Shown: positions 8,199 to 17,225, counted from the stretch's first letter. The stretch: DNA of 54,319 nucleotides from an uncultured Cyclobacteriaceae bacterium (GCA_937958005.1 CALGOB010000220.1:1-54319); one strand, 5' to 3'. Notes: generated from the letters alone by a model not told the origin. Translations and numbers: made by a program.

Positions 8199-9017
8199 TT
8201 ATTGATCTGTTAAAACTCTTATTTCTACTCTTCTATTTTTCTTCTTTCCAGCTTTAGTACTGTTTTCGGCAATTGGTTCAGATTCACCTTTTGAGTACGA
8301 TAACAATTTTTTGCTCGGCACACCGTATTCAACCAGTAAGTTTTTAATGGCATCAGCTCTTAACTTTCCATACTTTAAATTAATTTCATGCGTTCCTGAA
8401 TTATCTGTGTGACCAGTAATAGAAATTTGCTCTTTCCCGTCTGCAATAGACTCAGCAAAAGTTTTTAACTCTTTTGAGAGCTGTTTATTCGTGTGTGGAT
8501 CTGCTGAAGCAACAGGGAAATAAATAATCAATTTGTCTTGTTTTCTTTCAACTTTAAAGTCTCCAGTAGCATTACTTAATCCTTTTTTATTTGTGATGGA
8601 AAGAAACTTTATGGCACTGAATTTCCCATTTGCAGGGGTATTATTGAAAGATGAAGATAATTTGATGTGATTATCAAATCCATTTTCTAATAGTAGATTT
8701 TTGACATTATTAGCTCTATTTAAAGCTATTTCTTCTTTCTCACCACTTAAATAGAATCCGGTAATTACTAAAGTGTCTATTGTTAGTGATTTAAGAGAAT
8801 CAAATGTACGAATAGAAAATTCATTGATTTCTGGGGTTGCAACACTATTGGAAAAAGTTAGGTTGCCCTTGGCTTCTTTCTTTTCTGGAATGTTGGCTGC
8901 AACAATCTCTTTTTCCTCAGCAAAACACAAACCTTTGATCTTACAAAGATACCAACGTATGGAACCAACAGACCATGCTAAGAAAACTATGATAATAATA
9001 AGGGCTCTTGTTTTCAA
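8199..9017 (-). CDS. OmpA-family peptidoglycan-binding protein, membrane anchored
   Basis: The 272-residue protein begins with an uncleaved-looking membrane helix (residues 5-21) and continues into the periplasm. The C-terminal 110 residues form an OmpA-like peptidoglycan-binding domain with ITGHTDNSGTHEINLKYGKL, RADAIKNLL and the terminal NRRVEIRVL. An upstream segment (about 80-125, ITGFYLSGEKEEIALNRANNVKNLL) looks like a degenerate second copy of that fold. The only reasonable start is a TTG at 9017, as no in-frame ATG precedes the helix. It is first in the cluster with the coiled-coil/HhH gene. Confidence 0.85.
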   Translation of the reverse strand: MKTRALIIIIVFLAWSVGSIRWYLCKIKGLCFAEEKEIVAANIPEKKEAKGNLTFSNSVATPEINEFSIRTFDSLKSLTIDTLVITGFYLSGEKEEIALNRANNVKNLLLENGFDNHIKLSSSFNNTPANGKFSAIKFLSITNKKGLSNATGDFKVERKQDKLIIYFPVASADPHTNKQLSKELKTFAESIADGKEQISITGHTDNSGTHEINLKYGKLRADAIKNLLVEYGVPSKKLLSYSKGESEPIAENSTKAGKKKNRRVEIRVLTDQ

Positions 9018-9206
9018 TTTTTTATGAATTTTGAGCTTAGAAAAACAATTATTTTATATCCTTTTCGGCCCAGAGGGTACGGCAATGGTATATCCTTTTG
9101 GAGTGAAAAGGCGAAATATAAAAACCTATCTAGAGTTAATCAAGTAAACAGTACTGTATTCAGAACCTAATCTATTAGCCAGATAGGCTTTTAATGTTGA
9201 ATGATC

Positions 9207-9788
9207 TTATCCAAATAAACTTCCTAATAAAGAACTACCTAATTTGGCAATGTCGTTATCTACAGAAGATTTATTGTCATCTAAGAGTTGATCTATAACT
9301 CCTGAGGATTGTGGTGCTTTTTGACTCATGTCACCAAGGAAACCACCAAGAAGTCCACCAATTCCACCACCTGATTGCTTGTTTTGCCTGCCTAAGTAAC
9401 TCATTACTACAGGAGCAGCCATTTCCATGAGTTTTCCAGTAGCTTGAGCATTTAGCCCACTGTCATCACTGACATAATTTTGTATCTGTGATTGGTTGTT
9501 TCCTAGCAGACTTCCAAGGATAGACCCGCCATTCGAGCTCTTATTGCCCATCACGAAACCTGCAACATCGTCTAATACACTTCCATCTTTATCCATATCG
9601 AGTAGGCTTACAAAAGAACCTAAACCAGATGAACTATTGTTCCCTTGCTTATTTACTGAGTTAAGTAAAATAGGGATTAAACTCCCAAGAGCAGATTTAG
9701 TTTGACTTGAACTGGCTCCTAATTGTCCGCTCATATTGTCCACCACTTCATCGGTGAAACTTTCCATTAGTCCGTTTAATAATGACAT
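9207..9788 (-). CDS. DUF937 (YidB-like) protein
   Basis: This 193-residue protein is rich in Gly, Ser, Leu and Asn, with the DUF937 pattern: an N-terminal GLMESFTDEVVDNMSGQLG helix pair, repeated GSLLGNNQSQ-like segments, a LMEMAAPVVMSYLGRQNKQ helix, and a glycine-rich GGIGGLLGGFLGDM turn. It has no signal peptide. The domain family also includes E. coli YidB; its function is not established. It lies upstream of the OmpA/HhH cluster on the same strand, about 190 bases away, and could belong to the same regulon. Confidence 0.85.
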   Translation of the reverse strand: MSLLNGLMESFTDEVVDNMSGQLGASSSQTKSALGSLIPILLNSVNKQGNNSSSGLGSFVSLLDMDKDGSVLDDVAGFVMGNKSSNGGSILGSLLGNNQSQIQNYVSDDSGLNAQATGKLMEMAAPVVMSYLGRQNKQSGGGIGGLLGGFLGDMSQKAPQSSGVIDQLLDDNKSSVDNDIAKLGSSLLGSLFG

Positions 9789-10408
9789 ATTATATAGGTA
9801 TAAGATTGAATGATTAAAAATCTATTGTCCTAATTTATAGAACAATACACAAATTATTACTAAAATGAATTAAGTAATTTTATTTACTTGATCATTTTTA
9901 CAAACATAATCACTTGAAAAGGATTGTTTCCTGATGACTAGTTCAACTTACTTGTTTACTCGTTGGTCAATATTGACAGAACGTTGAATAATGGCTAAGA
10001 ATTGATAATCTGAGCTTTATCATTTATTGTATAGGCATCTCTATTGAGAAGATTCCCCTTGCAGCCTTTTTTTAACCCCTAAGGGATATTAATTCCCTTG
10101 GTCGGGCAACCCGACTCTTCTGCGAGCGCTTTAGATTTCTCTGCAGAGGCGCTGAGTCGATCATTAAATTATTGCCCATAGAATCCCCCGTGCTTTTGAG
10201 TTGTGATTGGTTTATTTGAATATTAGTTAACCTATTTTAGGGTCGTACAATGTTAATATGTGTTAAAATTTTTAGATGATTAGATGAAGTTGTTTAGATG
10301 AATCTACCTGCGAGTCAATGGCAATTAATTATTTTGAGATAGAGAACGTGTCTAGAATGGGTTTATATTCAATAATATGTTAACTAGTAACGGTAAAGGA
10401 GGTGGTTT
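9789..10408. other. Intergenic region with a repeat copy
   Basis: Apart from the expanded REP-like repeat at 10074-10216 I see no gene. The region separates the divergent DUF937 and DUF4407 genes and should hold both promoters, but I could not place a convincing box for either. Confidence 0.4.
10074..10216 (+). repeat. REP-like repeat with nested hairpin insert
   Basis: The flanking parts match the family (CCCCTAAGGGATATTAATTC at the left; GAGTCGATCATTAAATTATT in the middle). The loop of the GACTC-TT-GAGTC palindrome is expanded by about 34 bp (10120-10153, CTGCGAGCGCT to CTGCAGAGGCGCT). The third hairpin is degraded. Confidence 0.8.
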
Positions 10409-10444
10409 ATGCGACCTAGAAAAAGTAGAACTACTAGTAAATGA
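10409..10444 (+). other. Possible 11-codon leader ORF with strong Shine-Dalgarno
   Basis: AAAGGAGGTGG precedes an ATG with a 3-4-nt gap; the frame encodes MRPRKSRTTSK and stops. Such a strong Shine-Dalgarno is rare in Bacteroidota. It ends 56 bases before the DUF4407 gene and could be a leader peptide or chance. Confidence 0.25.
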
Positions 10445-10500
10445 AGTTTTGATAAGTAGTACCTTGTAAAACATAGTAATGAAATTGACGTTATCAAAAT

Positions 10501-11553
10501 ATGGATAAACTCAAGCACTTTTTTTGGTTATGCTCAGGTGCAAGTATTCGTCACTTGAAAGATTGCCCAGTAGATTCCTCTAAGTATGTAGGAATAGGGG
10601 CAACGGTTTTTTTTACCAGCATCTTTGCCTCATTAGCGTCATCTTATGCACTTTTTACGGTTTTTGATAATTATTGGATTGCTGGAATATTTGGCCTTGT
10701 CTGGGGGCTTATGATATTTAACCTAGATAGATATATTGTTTCTAGTATGAGAAAACATAATAAACCTTGGAAAAATGTTTTAAATGTTAGTCCTAGGTTA
10801 CTGTTGGCAGTCTTGATTTCAATTGTAATAGCCAAACCCTTAGAGCTAAAGATATTTGAAAAAGAGATATTGACGGAAATTGCAGTAATGCAGGAAGAGC
10901 AAAAACAATTAAATGAAAATTTATTAAATAATAGGTTCTCAGGAAATAAGACGGATTTACAGAGAACAATAGATGACCTTAAGCAAGAGATTTTGGATAA
11001 AACCGTTAAAAGGGATGAGCTTCGTAGAGTAGCCAGAGAAGAGGCAGACGGAACTGGTGGAACAGGTGTTAGGAATCCAGGCCCAATTTATAAAATCAAA
11101 AAAGCAGAAGCAGATAGAGTAGAGAAAGAACTGGAGAAACTAACAGAAAACAATCAGAAGTTGATAGATAAGAAAATGCAAGAAATTGCTCTTTTGGATT
11201 CTGATTTTAAAAGTGCAAAAAATGAGATGTTAGACGCTGATTTAACAGGTTTAGCCTCTAGAATGACTGCATTAGACAGAATCTCCAAAAGGAATGAAGC
11301 CATTTGGCTAGCGAATATCTTTATTATGTTTCTTTTCATATTAGTAGAATGTAGCCCAATCATTGTGAAATTAGTGACAGAAAAAAGTAGTTATGATTTT
11401 ATGCTGGAACTTGAAGAATATAAGTATGAAAGTGAATCTTATAAGAGGAGAGCAAAAGTTAATTCTGTAATGAGAAGAAATGCGATAAAAATGGCCAAGG
11501 AAGAGGAGGAATTTATCGTTAAAAAATTGAATGCAGGCTTAGATAAAGTATAA
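10501..11553 (+). CDS. DUF4407 membrane protein
   Basis: The 350-residue integral membrane protein fits DUF4407. It has a WLCSGA motif near the N-terminus, a helix pair at about 35-80 (ATVFFTSIFASLASSYALF, then an IFGLVWGLMIFNLDRYI segment), a third helix near 98-112, a long charged cytoplasmic or periplasmic coiled coil (125-255) and a final helix (about 268-290), followed by a basic tail. Function is unknown. It stands alone, with a hairpin just after its stop. Confidence 0.85.
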   Translation: MDKLKHFFWLCSGASIRHLKDCPVDSSKYVGIGATVFFTSIFASLASSYALFTVFDNYWIAGIFGLVWGLMIFNLDRYIVSSMRKHNKPWKNVLNVSPRLLLAVLISIVIAKPLELKIFEKEILTEIAVMQEEQKQLNENLLNNRFSGNKTDLQRTIDDLKQEILDKTVKRDELRRVAREEADGTGGTGVRNPGPIYKIKKAEADRVEKELEKLTENNQKLIDKKMQEIALLDSDFKSAKNEMLDADLTGLASRMTALDRISKRNEAIWLANIFIMFLFILVECSPIIVKLVTEKSSYDFMLELEEYKYESESYKRRAKVNSVMRRNAIKMAKEEEEFIVKKLNAGLDKV

Positions 11554-11572
11554 GTTTGTTTAAGCTAGCCTT

Positions 11573-11599
11573 AAAACAACATGAATATCATGTTGTTTT
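11573..11599 (+). terminator. Hairpin after the DUF4407 gene
   Basis: AAAACAACATGA and TCATGTTGTTTT form a perfect 12-bp stem with a 3-nt loop, 20 bases past the stop. The 3' arm ends in TTTT. Confidence 0.65.
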
Positions 11600-11686
11600 A
11601 GATGTAAATGATGTGTATTCTGTAATAAATTTGATTTAAATTATACCCATTTATGTTTACGGAGGTGTATAAGGTATCTTAGTATA

Positions 11687-11768
11687 TTTGATTTTGACAA
11701 AGCGGTTCCCCGCTGGGACAAAAACGCAAGCATAGCATCGCTATAGTGAGTTAACGCATGTCAAATTT
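11687..11768. repeat. Branched inverted-repeat structure
   Basis: An outer pair (TTTGACA at 11693-11699 with TGTCAAA at 11759-11765) encloses two small perfect hairpins, AGCGG-TTCC-CCGCT at 11701-11714 and ATAGC-ATC-GCTAT at 11732-11744. It is locally more GC-rich than its surroundings. It may be a transposon relic or a structured RNA; no ORF lies within. Confidence 0.45.
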
Positions 11769-11894
11769 TAAATTTGCTAATAGATATGCGCTCTGATAAA
11801 TCTAAATTGGTATTATTCCTATTTAAATATTTTTCCATTTATTCCAAATGAAGTATCTTGTTTTATAATATTATGAAACTTAACATCGCGCTTT

Positions 11895-13490
11895 ATGAAC
11901 CAACTATTTTATATAGTTTCTAGTTTATTGCACAAGAACAAGATCAAGACTGATTTGGAAGAAATGAAATTTCAGTTGTTGAGTCATCCTTCTTACCCAA
12001 GCCTTCATGCGATCAGCGCTACACTTGAGCAATTTAATATTGAAAATATTGCTGCAAATGTGCCAATAGATTTAGAGACATTGGAACAATTGCCCGAGAC
12101 TTTTTTAGCAGAAGTTAGAAATACAAATGAGAATGAGTTAGCAGTTGTTACTCGATTAGATAAAGAAATTGAAATTCAATACCCTCAACAAACAAATAAA
12201 GTTAGTGTTGATGAGTTTTTGAAATTGTTTACAGGAGTGATTCTGGCCGTAGATGGTGAAGAGGCAATTGCAGGTAAGAGTAGTAATAAAAGCTTGCTGA
12301 CTGTGTTTTCAGTAGGTTTAGCAGTATTGGCTGGGTATTTCTTTTTTATTCCGACCATGAATCTTTATCACTTAATGTATTTGGCAGTGAGTGGGTTGGG
12401 ACTATACCTGAGTGTTGTTATTGTTAAGCAGGAGCAAGGAATTTCAACAGCGATTGGAGAGGCATTTTGTGGTGCGGCAAATGAAAAGCAAAGTTGCGAT
12501 GCAGTGATTAGTTCAAAAGGGTCAACAATTTTCAACTCATTGAAATTGAGTTCTTTAAGTATTGTTTATTTTGCAACAATAGTACTTTCCTCCTTGTTCT
12601 TCCAGTTAAAAGGAGAGGCGTATACCCCATTGTATTTGCTTTCATTGGCAGCAATTCCTATTACTTTGTATTCTTTATATTACCAGCAGGTGGTGGTTAA
12701 AAAATGGTGTAGGTTATGCTTGGGAATTGTAGGGGTTCTGTGGATAAGTGCCGCTTTGGCTGGATGGCAGTCTAATTTAGGAATCATATTCTCATTTCCA
12801 GTTAATCAAATTTCTGTAGTTGTATTTGCTCTATTTGCTTCGGCTTTAGCATGGAATTTATTGAAACCTTTAATTGAAGAAGTTAGTGAATTAAAAGCTT
12901 CTAAAATTGGCTACTTGAAATTCAAAAGAAATTATGAATTGTTTAAATTTACTTTGTATAAATCAGTTGTACAACCAATTAACTCCTTAGGTGAAAGAGG
13001 AATATTTCTAGGGAATAGAAATTCACCACTTAAAATTACTTTTATTACTAACCCGCTCTGTGGTCATTGTAAGGAAGTGCATGGACTCATGGAGAAAATT
13101 AATGCTAAACATGGGGAAGAACTTCAAATGCAAGTTGTATTTAATGTTTCAGCAGATGATTTAAAAAACCCAGCGACAAAAATATCGGAGAGAATTTTAG
13201 AGCTTAAGAAGACTGAAGGAATGACTAAATGCATGGAAGCAATGCACGAAATATATGGAGATGCTTCACCCGAATCTTGGTTAAACAAGTGGGGAGAAGG
13301 TAAAGGAGAAAGTTTAGAAATCTTACAAGAAGATTCGCAATGGTGCAAAGAAAATAAAATATTTTTCACACCAGAAATTTTAATAAATGGTAGAGCATTT
13401 CCAACTACTGAATATGATCGTAAAGACCTGGTTCATTTTATTGAAGATTTAGTGGAAGATGTTGAGAATTCAGTCTCTGTGACCAGTTAA
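11895..13490 (+). CDS. C39-like / VKOR / thioredoxin fusion membrane protein
   Basis: The 531-residue protein combines three modules. Residues 1-125 resemble a peptidase C39 domain (LLSHPSYPSLHAISATLEQF) but without the catalytic cysteine region. Residues about 130-325 are a vitamin K epoxide reductase-type membrane domain, with the paired Cys of AFCGAANEKQSCDAV and the redox CxxC of WCRLCLG. Residues about 375-531 are a thioredoxin/DsbA-like domain with CGHC in NPLCGHCKEVHGL. Such proteins oxidise periplasmic thiols, passing electrons to quinone, and in Bacteroidota they often accompany exported Cys-containing peptides. No peptide exporter gene is next to it here, so its client is unknown. 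Confidence 0.85.
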   Translation: MNQLFYIVSSLLHKNKIKTDLEEMKFQLLSHPSYPSLHAISATLEQFNIENIAANVPIDLETLEQLPETFLAEVRNTNENELAVVTRLDKEIEIQYPQQTNKVSVDEFLKLFTGVILAVDGEEAIAGKSSNKSLLTVFSVGLAVLAGYFFFIPTMNLYHLMYLAVSGLGLYLSVVIVKQEQGISTAIGEAFCGAANEKQSCDAVISSKGSTIFNSLKLSSLSIVYFATIVLSSLFFQLKGEAYTPLYLLSLAAIPITLYSLYYQQVVVKKWCRLCLGIVGVLWISAALAGWQSNLGIIFSFPVNQISVVVFALFASALAWNLLKPLIEEVSELKASKIGYLKFKRNYELFKFTLYKSVVQPINSLGERGIFLGNRNSPLKITFITNPLCGHCKEVHGLMEKINAKHGEELQMQVVFNVSADDLKNPATKISERILELKKTEGMTKCMEAMHEIYGDASPESWLNKWGEGKGESLEILQEDSQWCKENKIFFTPEILINGRAFPTTEYDRKDLVHFIEDLVEDVENSVSVTS

Positions 13491-13555
13491 GTGAAACCAT
13501 TCGATAAATCTGATGAGATGCTAGACTCATTTTAAAAGGTAAACTGTTATTAAAC

Positions 13556-13612
13556 AAAAAAATAGCATCAAGGTAAATCCCGATGCTACTTGTTATTATT
13601 ATTATTATTGTA
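13556..13612 (-). terminator. Terminator of clpX, with an adjacent trinucleotide run
   Basis: On the minus strand, TAGCATC and GATGCTA pair across a 12-nt loop (13563-13588) and are followed by seven T. Next to it (13591-13609) is a run of about six TTA units, a potential slippage tract. Confidence 0.8.
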
Positions 13613-13655
13613 AAAAATGTATCGCCTATTCAGGGCGAGACATTTTCATAATCTT

Positions 13656-14885
13656 TTAAGCTGCTTTGAGCTTATTGAATTTAGACTTCTCAAATTTTTC
13701 TTCAGCATAGTTTTTAGTGATGCTGAGTATTTTTACTTCTGATGAAGATGGGATTTCAAACATCGCATCTGTCATGATTGCTTCACAGATTGACCTTAAA
13801 CCTCTTGCGCCTAAATTAAACTGCATTGCTTTTTCAACAATATAATCTAAAGCCCCTTTAGTAAACTCAAGTTTTACCTCTTCCATATCAAAAAGTCTCT
13901 CATATTGTTTGATGAGTGCATTCTTTGGTTTGGTAAGAATTTGCTTTAAAGTTTCTGCATTAAGTGGATCTAAGCTTGTTAATACAGGTAGTCTTCCAAT
14001 CAGTTCTGGAATTAAACCAAAACTTTTTAGATCTTGAGCAGTGATGTACCTGAGTAAATTATCTTTGTCAAATATTACTTCATCTTCTTCAGTACCGCCA
14101 AATCCTATTGGACGAGTATTCAATCTCTTGCCAATATGTCTATCTATGCCATCAAAAGCTCCTCCACAAACAAACAAAATGTTCTCAGTATTTACTGAAA
14201 TCATTTTTTGATCAGGATGCTTTCTTCCACCTTGAGGAGGAACGTTCACTGTGGTTCCCTCTAACAACTTTAACAATGCTTGCTGAACACCTTCACCACT
14301 AACATCCCTGGTAATAGATGGATTATCTGATTTTCTAGCAATCTTATCTATCTCATCAATATAAACAATGCCTCTTTCAGCTGATTCAACATCATAGTTG
14401 GCAGCTTGTAAAAGTCGAGTCAGTATACTTTCGACATCTTCTCCCACATAGCCGGCTTCTGTTAAAACAGTAGCATCAGCAATACAAAAAGGAACTTGTA
14501 AGATTTTAGCTAGAGTTCTGGCTAGATATGTTTTCCCTGTACCAGTTTGTCCTACCATTACGATGTTGGACTTTTCAATAACCACCTCATTGTTTAGCTG
14601 GTTATCTTGCATTAGTCTTTTGTAATGATTGTACACTGCAACAGAAATGTATCTTTTAGCTTCGTCTTGTCCAATAACAAACTCATCTAAGTGTGATTTC
14701 ATGTCTACGGGCTTAATCAAGGTGAATTTAGGAGCATCACCCTTACTTTTAGTCTTCAACTCTTCATTGAGGATTTGTTGAGCTTGTGTAATACACCTAT
14801 CACATATATGTGCGTGAATTCCTGATATCATCAGATCCACATCTTTTTTATTTCTTCCGCAGAATGAACAGGTTACCTGTGCCAT
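13656..14885 (-). CDS. clpX: ATP-dependent Clp protease ATP-binding subunit ClpX
   Basis: The 409-residue AAA+ unfoldase feeds substrates to ClpP in the cytoplasm. The N-terminal zinc-binding domain has Cys6, Cys9, Cys28 and Cys31. Walker A is GQTGTGKT (112-119), Walker B lies in [11 protein letters not shown] (about 173-183), and the pore and arginine-finger region includes [24 protein letters not shown] pore loop is present near 145-153. Length is normal. It starts 4 bases after clpP ends, so the two form one operon behind tig. Confidence 0.97.
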   Translation of the reverse strand: MAQVTCSFCGRNKKDVDLMISGIHAHICDRCITQAQQILNEELKTKSKGDAPKFTLIKPVDMKSHLDEFVIGQDEAKRYISVAVYNHYKRLMQDNQLNNEVVIEKSNIVMVGQTGTGKTYLARTLAKILQVPFCIADATVLTEAGYVGEDVESILTRLLQAANYDVESAERGIVYIDEIDKIARKSDNPSITRDVSGEGVQQALLKLLEGTTVNVPPQGGRKHPDQKMISVNTENILFVCGGAFDGIDRHIGKRLNTRPIGFGGTEEDEVIFDKDNLLRYITAQDLKSFGLIPELIGRLPVLTSLDPLNAETLKQILTKPKNALIKQYERLFDMEEVKLEFTKGALDYIVEKAMQFNLGARGLRSICEAIMTDAMFEIPSSSEVKILSITKNYAEEKFEKSKFNKLKAA

Positions 14886-14889
14886 AATT

Positions 14890-15558
14890 TTATTTTTTCA
14901 CGAGGACTTCATCAATTAGTCCGTAATCTTTTGCCTCATTGGCTCTCATCCAATAATCTCTATCTGAGTCTTTTTCAATATCCTCATAAGATTTACCTGA
15001 ATGACTTGCTAAAATAGTATATAAATCTTGTCTAAGTTCTTGCATTTGTTTCAAGGTAATCTCCATATCTCTAGATTGACCTTGCATGCCACCACTTGGT
15101 TGATGGATCATGATTCTTGCATGAGGAAGTGCAGATCTTTTCTTTTCTGCTCCACCAGCTAATAAAACAGCCCCCATAGAAGCGGCCATTCCAGTGCAAA
15201 TAGTAGCTACATCCGGAGAAACATATTGCATAGTATCATAGATGCCTAGCCCTGCATATACTGAGCCACCTGGACTATTTACATATAATAAGATATCCTT
15301 TTTAGGATCTGCTGATTCTAAAAATAATAATTGAGCTGTAATGATATTAGCGATATTATCGTCTACACCTGTGCCCAAAAATATAATCCTATCCATAATT
15401 AATCTTGAGAAAACATCTATTTCCGCAAAACGACCAGGCCTTTCTTCTATCACTGCACGAGTCATATTCTCTACGTGACCAGTATATTGATCAACTACAG
15501 AACCGCTTAACCCTTGATGTTTAACAGCGTAATTTCTAAATTCTTCTTTGTTTATCAT
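14890..15558 (-). CDS. clpP: ATP-dependent Clp protease proteolytic subunit ClpP
   Basis: The 222-residue serine peptidase forms the ClpP tetradecamer. The catalytic serine is Ser127 in [11 protein letters not shown], the histidine is His152 in MIHQPSGG, and the aspartate lies near 201 in the [10 protein letters not shown] segment. The frame is open nine codons further upstream, but only to a TTG at 15585 that sits 2 bases from a terminator hairpin. The ATG at 15558 leaves room for a leader and is preferred. It is followed after 4 bases by clpX. Confidence 0.96.
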   Translation of the reverse strand: MINKEEFRNYAVKHQGLSGSVVDQYTGHVENMTRAVIEERPGRFAEIDVFSRLIMDRIIFLGTGVDDNIANIITAQLLFLESADPKKDILLYVNSPGGSVYAGLGIYDTMQYVSPDVATICTGMAASMGAVLLAGGAEKKRSALPHARIMIHQPSGGMQGQSRDMEITLKQMQELRQDLYTILASHSGKSYEDIEKDSDRDYWMRANEAKDYGLIDEVLVKK

Positions 15559-15587
15559 ATATCTTTTATGAAACGGTATATACAAAA

Positions 15588-15636
15588 ATAAGAAAAAGTC
15601 TCAGACTGGCGCTTCCAGTTAAAGACTTTTTCTTAT
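15588..15636 (-). terminator. Terminator/attenuator between tig and clpP
   Basis: A 14-bp outer stem (ATAAGAAAAAGTCT with its exact complement) holds an inner ACTGG/CCAGT stem. On the minus strand it runs into TTTTTG, so it should stop most tig transcripts. The same bases form TATTTTTG, a fit to the Bacteroidota -7 box, just upstream of clpP. Confidence 0.8.
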
Positions 15637-15672
15637 AACAATAAATCTTATTGGTAGGTTTCGATGTTTAGT

Positions 15673-16983
15673 TTATAATTTTCTAAACTCTTCTAAACCG
15701 ACAGTTTTTTCCGTAATTGAAGCAGTCTCTTTAATAAAGTTGTACACTTTTTGAGTTTCTACTTGATTATAAACTTTTCTATAGTTTTCACCATTCTCTC
15801 CTTGCAAATAATTATCTGCAAATTGATCCATGCTACTTTCAAATTGATCCCCAACCATACCAGACTGTGCAAATTGCATTCTGATCATGTTTTTGGCTTC
15901 CTCTTTTACTTCTTCATTTTCAGTTTTGATCTCTTTCTCTTTCACAAGTTTACTTCTGATAAGAGACCATTTTAACTCATCTGCATACATGGAGTATTCA
16001 CCTTCAATGCCTTCAACTGTCGCATCTTTATTAGTCCTTACTAACCAATCTTTCAGGAATTGATCTGGAAGATTGATTTTTGCTTTTGCAATTAGTTTCT
16101 CCCTTGTTTTTTGATTGAAGAAAAAATCACTTTCTCTCTCATAGTTAGAGCTGATGATTTCTTTAACTTTTTCCCTGAACTTCTCCTCATTTTCTATCTC
16201 ATCAGTAGGGAATGCTTTTTTGAATAGCTCTTCATCAACTTTAGCAGGCTCTACATTTTGGATTTGATTAATAGTTAATAAACCTTCTTTTTCTGCAGAT
16301 ACATCTTGCCCTTGAGATAATTGACTTAGGTACTCTTCTGATAAATCTTTGTCTAACTTTAATTTGACCTCAGTCTCCTTGGTTTTGCCCTTTAATGCCT
16401 TAATTCCTGACTTCTCAAGCTTAGCAACTTCAATAGTTACTTGTTCATCAAAATCTGAACCTATTTTTAAAGAACCTATGACTGTACTTTTATCATCAGC
16501 TTTTTCTGAGTCCTTAACTTCACCAAATTGATTGGTGACATTTTCAATAGTCTCATCTATTACTTTGTCATCAACATTAATCTGATAAAAATCAAGCTTT
16601 AATTTTTTATCAACATTTAATTTGAATTCTTCAGCGAACCCAATCTTATATTCAAAATCAAAATCTTTTTGGTTATCCCAGTCAACAGCATTCATTGATT
16701 CCAAGTTTGGAATAGGTTCAGCAAGTACTTGTAACTCACTTTCCTGAAGATATTCCATTAATTTGCTGGACAGTAATGCATTAATTTCATCAACTAATAT
16801 TGACTTGCCATACATGCTCTTAATAACGCCTGTAGGAACTTTTCCAGGACGGAAACCTTTAATATTTGCTTTCTTGCTATAATCTTTGATTTTTTCGTCC
16901 ACAGACTTTTGATAATCATCTTGATTTAGCGTAATTTTAATTAAAGCTTCTGTTTCATTGATTTTCTCTAACGCGATTTCCAA
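15673..16983 (-). CDS. tig: Trigger factor (ribosome-associated chaperone)
   Basis: The 436-residue chaperone binds nascent chains at the ribosome exit. The N-terminal ribosome-binding domain has the GFRPGKVP signature (about 43-50). The middle PPIase-like region is poorly conserved, as usual in Bacteroidota. The helical C-terminal domain begins near 255 (EELFKKAFPTDEIENEEKF). The family N-terminus (MEIxLEKINETEALIKI) begins at a TTG at 16983 with no in-frame ATG nearby, so a TTG start is assigned. It lies between tRNA-Leu and clpP, the classic tig-clpP-clpX order, with a terminator on each side. Confidence 0.95.
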   Translation of the reverse strand: MEIALEKINETEALIKITLNQDDYQKSVDEKIKDYSKKANIKGFRPGKVPTGVIKSMYGKSILVDEINALLSSKLMEYLQESELQVLAEPIPNLESMNAVDWDNQKDFDFEYKIGFAEEFKLNVDKKLKLDFYQINVDDKVIDETIENVTNQFGEVKDSEKADDKSTVIGSLKIGSDFDEQVTIEVAKLEKSGIKALKGKTKETEVKLKLDKDLSEEYLSQLSQGQDVSAEKEGLLTINQIQNVEPAKVDEELFKKAFPTDEIENEEKFREKVKEIISSNYERESDFFFNQKTREKLIAKAKINLPDQFLKDWLVRTNKDATVEGIEGEYSMYADELKWSLIRSKLVKEKEIKTENEEVKEEAKNMIRMQFAQSGMVGDQFESSMDQFADNYLQGENGENYRKVYNQVETQKVYNFIKETASITEKTVGLEEFRKL

Positions 16984-17011
16984 TGTTTCTAAGTTTTACG
17001 TTATAATAAAG

Positions 17012-17052
17012 TAAAAAACCCTCTCAAGCTTGCATAGCTAAGAGGGTCGTTT
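17012..17052 (-). terminator. Terminator of the tRNA-Leu transcript
   Basis: On the minus strand ACCCTCT and AGAGGGT pair across a 16-nt loop and are followed by TTTTT, directly after the tRNA and before tig. Confidence 0.8.
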
Positions 17053-17055
17053 TTG

Positions 17056-17137
17056 TGCGGATGGAGGGACTCGAACCCCCATGCCTCGCGGCGCTAGATC
17101 CTAAGTCTAGTGCGTCTACCAATTTCGCCACATCCGC
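17056..17137 (-). tRNA. tRNA-Leu (anticodon TAG)
   Basis: The 82-nt class II tRNA is read on the minus strand. The acceptor arms GCGGATG and CATCCGC pair fully, the discriminator is A, and CCA is not encoded. The D-loop has TTGGTAGACGC. The anticodon stem is CTAGA/TCTAG around CT-TAG-GA, giving TAG for CUA codons. A variable arm (GCGCCGCGAGGC region) and the T-loop GGTTCGAGTCC are present. Confidence 0.95.
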
Positions 17138-17160
17138 CGATATTTATATCGGTCTAAAAA

Positions 17161-17190
17161 TTTGAAGTGCAATTTTAAGTACTATTTTTG
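17161..17190 (+). promoter_or_regulatory. Promoter of the spoT/rel gene
   Basis: TTTG (17161-17164), an 18-base spacer and TATTTTTG (17183-17190) match the Bacteroidota sigma-A consensus TTTG-N17-23-TAnnTTTG exactly. The start codon follows 35 bases downstream. Confidence 0.7.
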
Positions 17191-17225
17191 TGATAAAAAA
17201 ATTAAATGAGGAATAAATTAAATAA

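Noticed and set aside
13591-13609. (TTA)n tract as a phase-variable switch
   Set aside because: It lies after the clpX terminator between convergent genes and cannot alter a reading frame or a promoter.
15559-15585. TTG start for ClpP nine codons upstream
   Set aside because: It would begin 2 bases from a terminator hairpin; the ATG at 15558 fits the family better.
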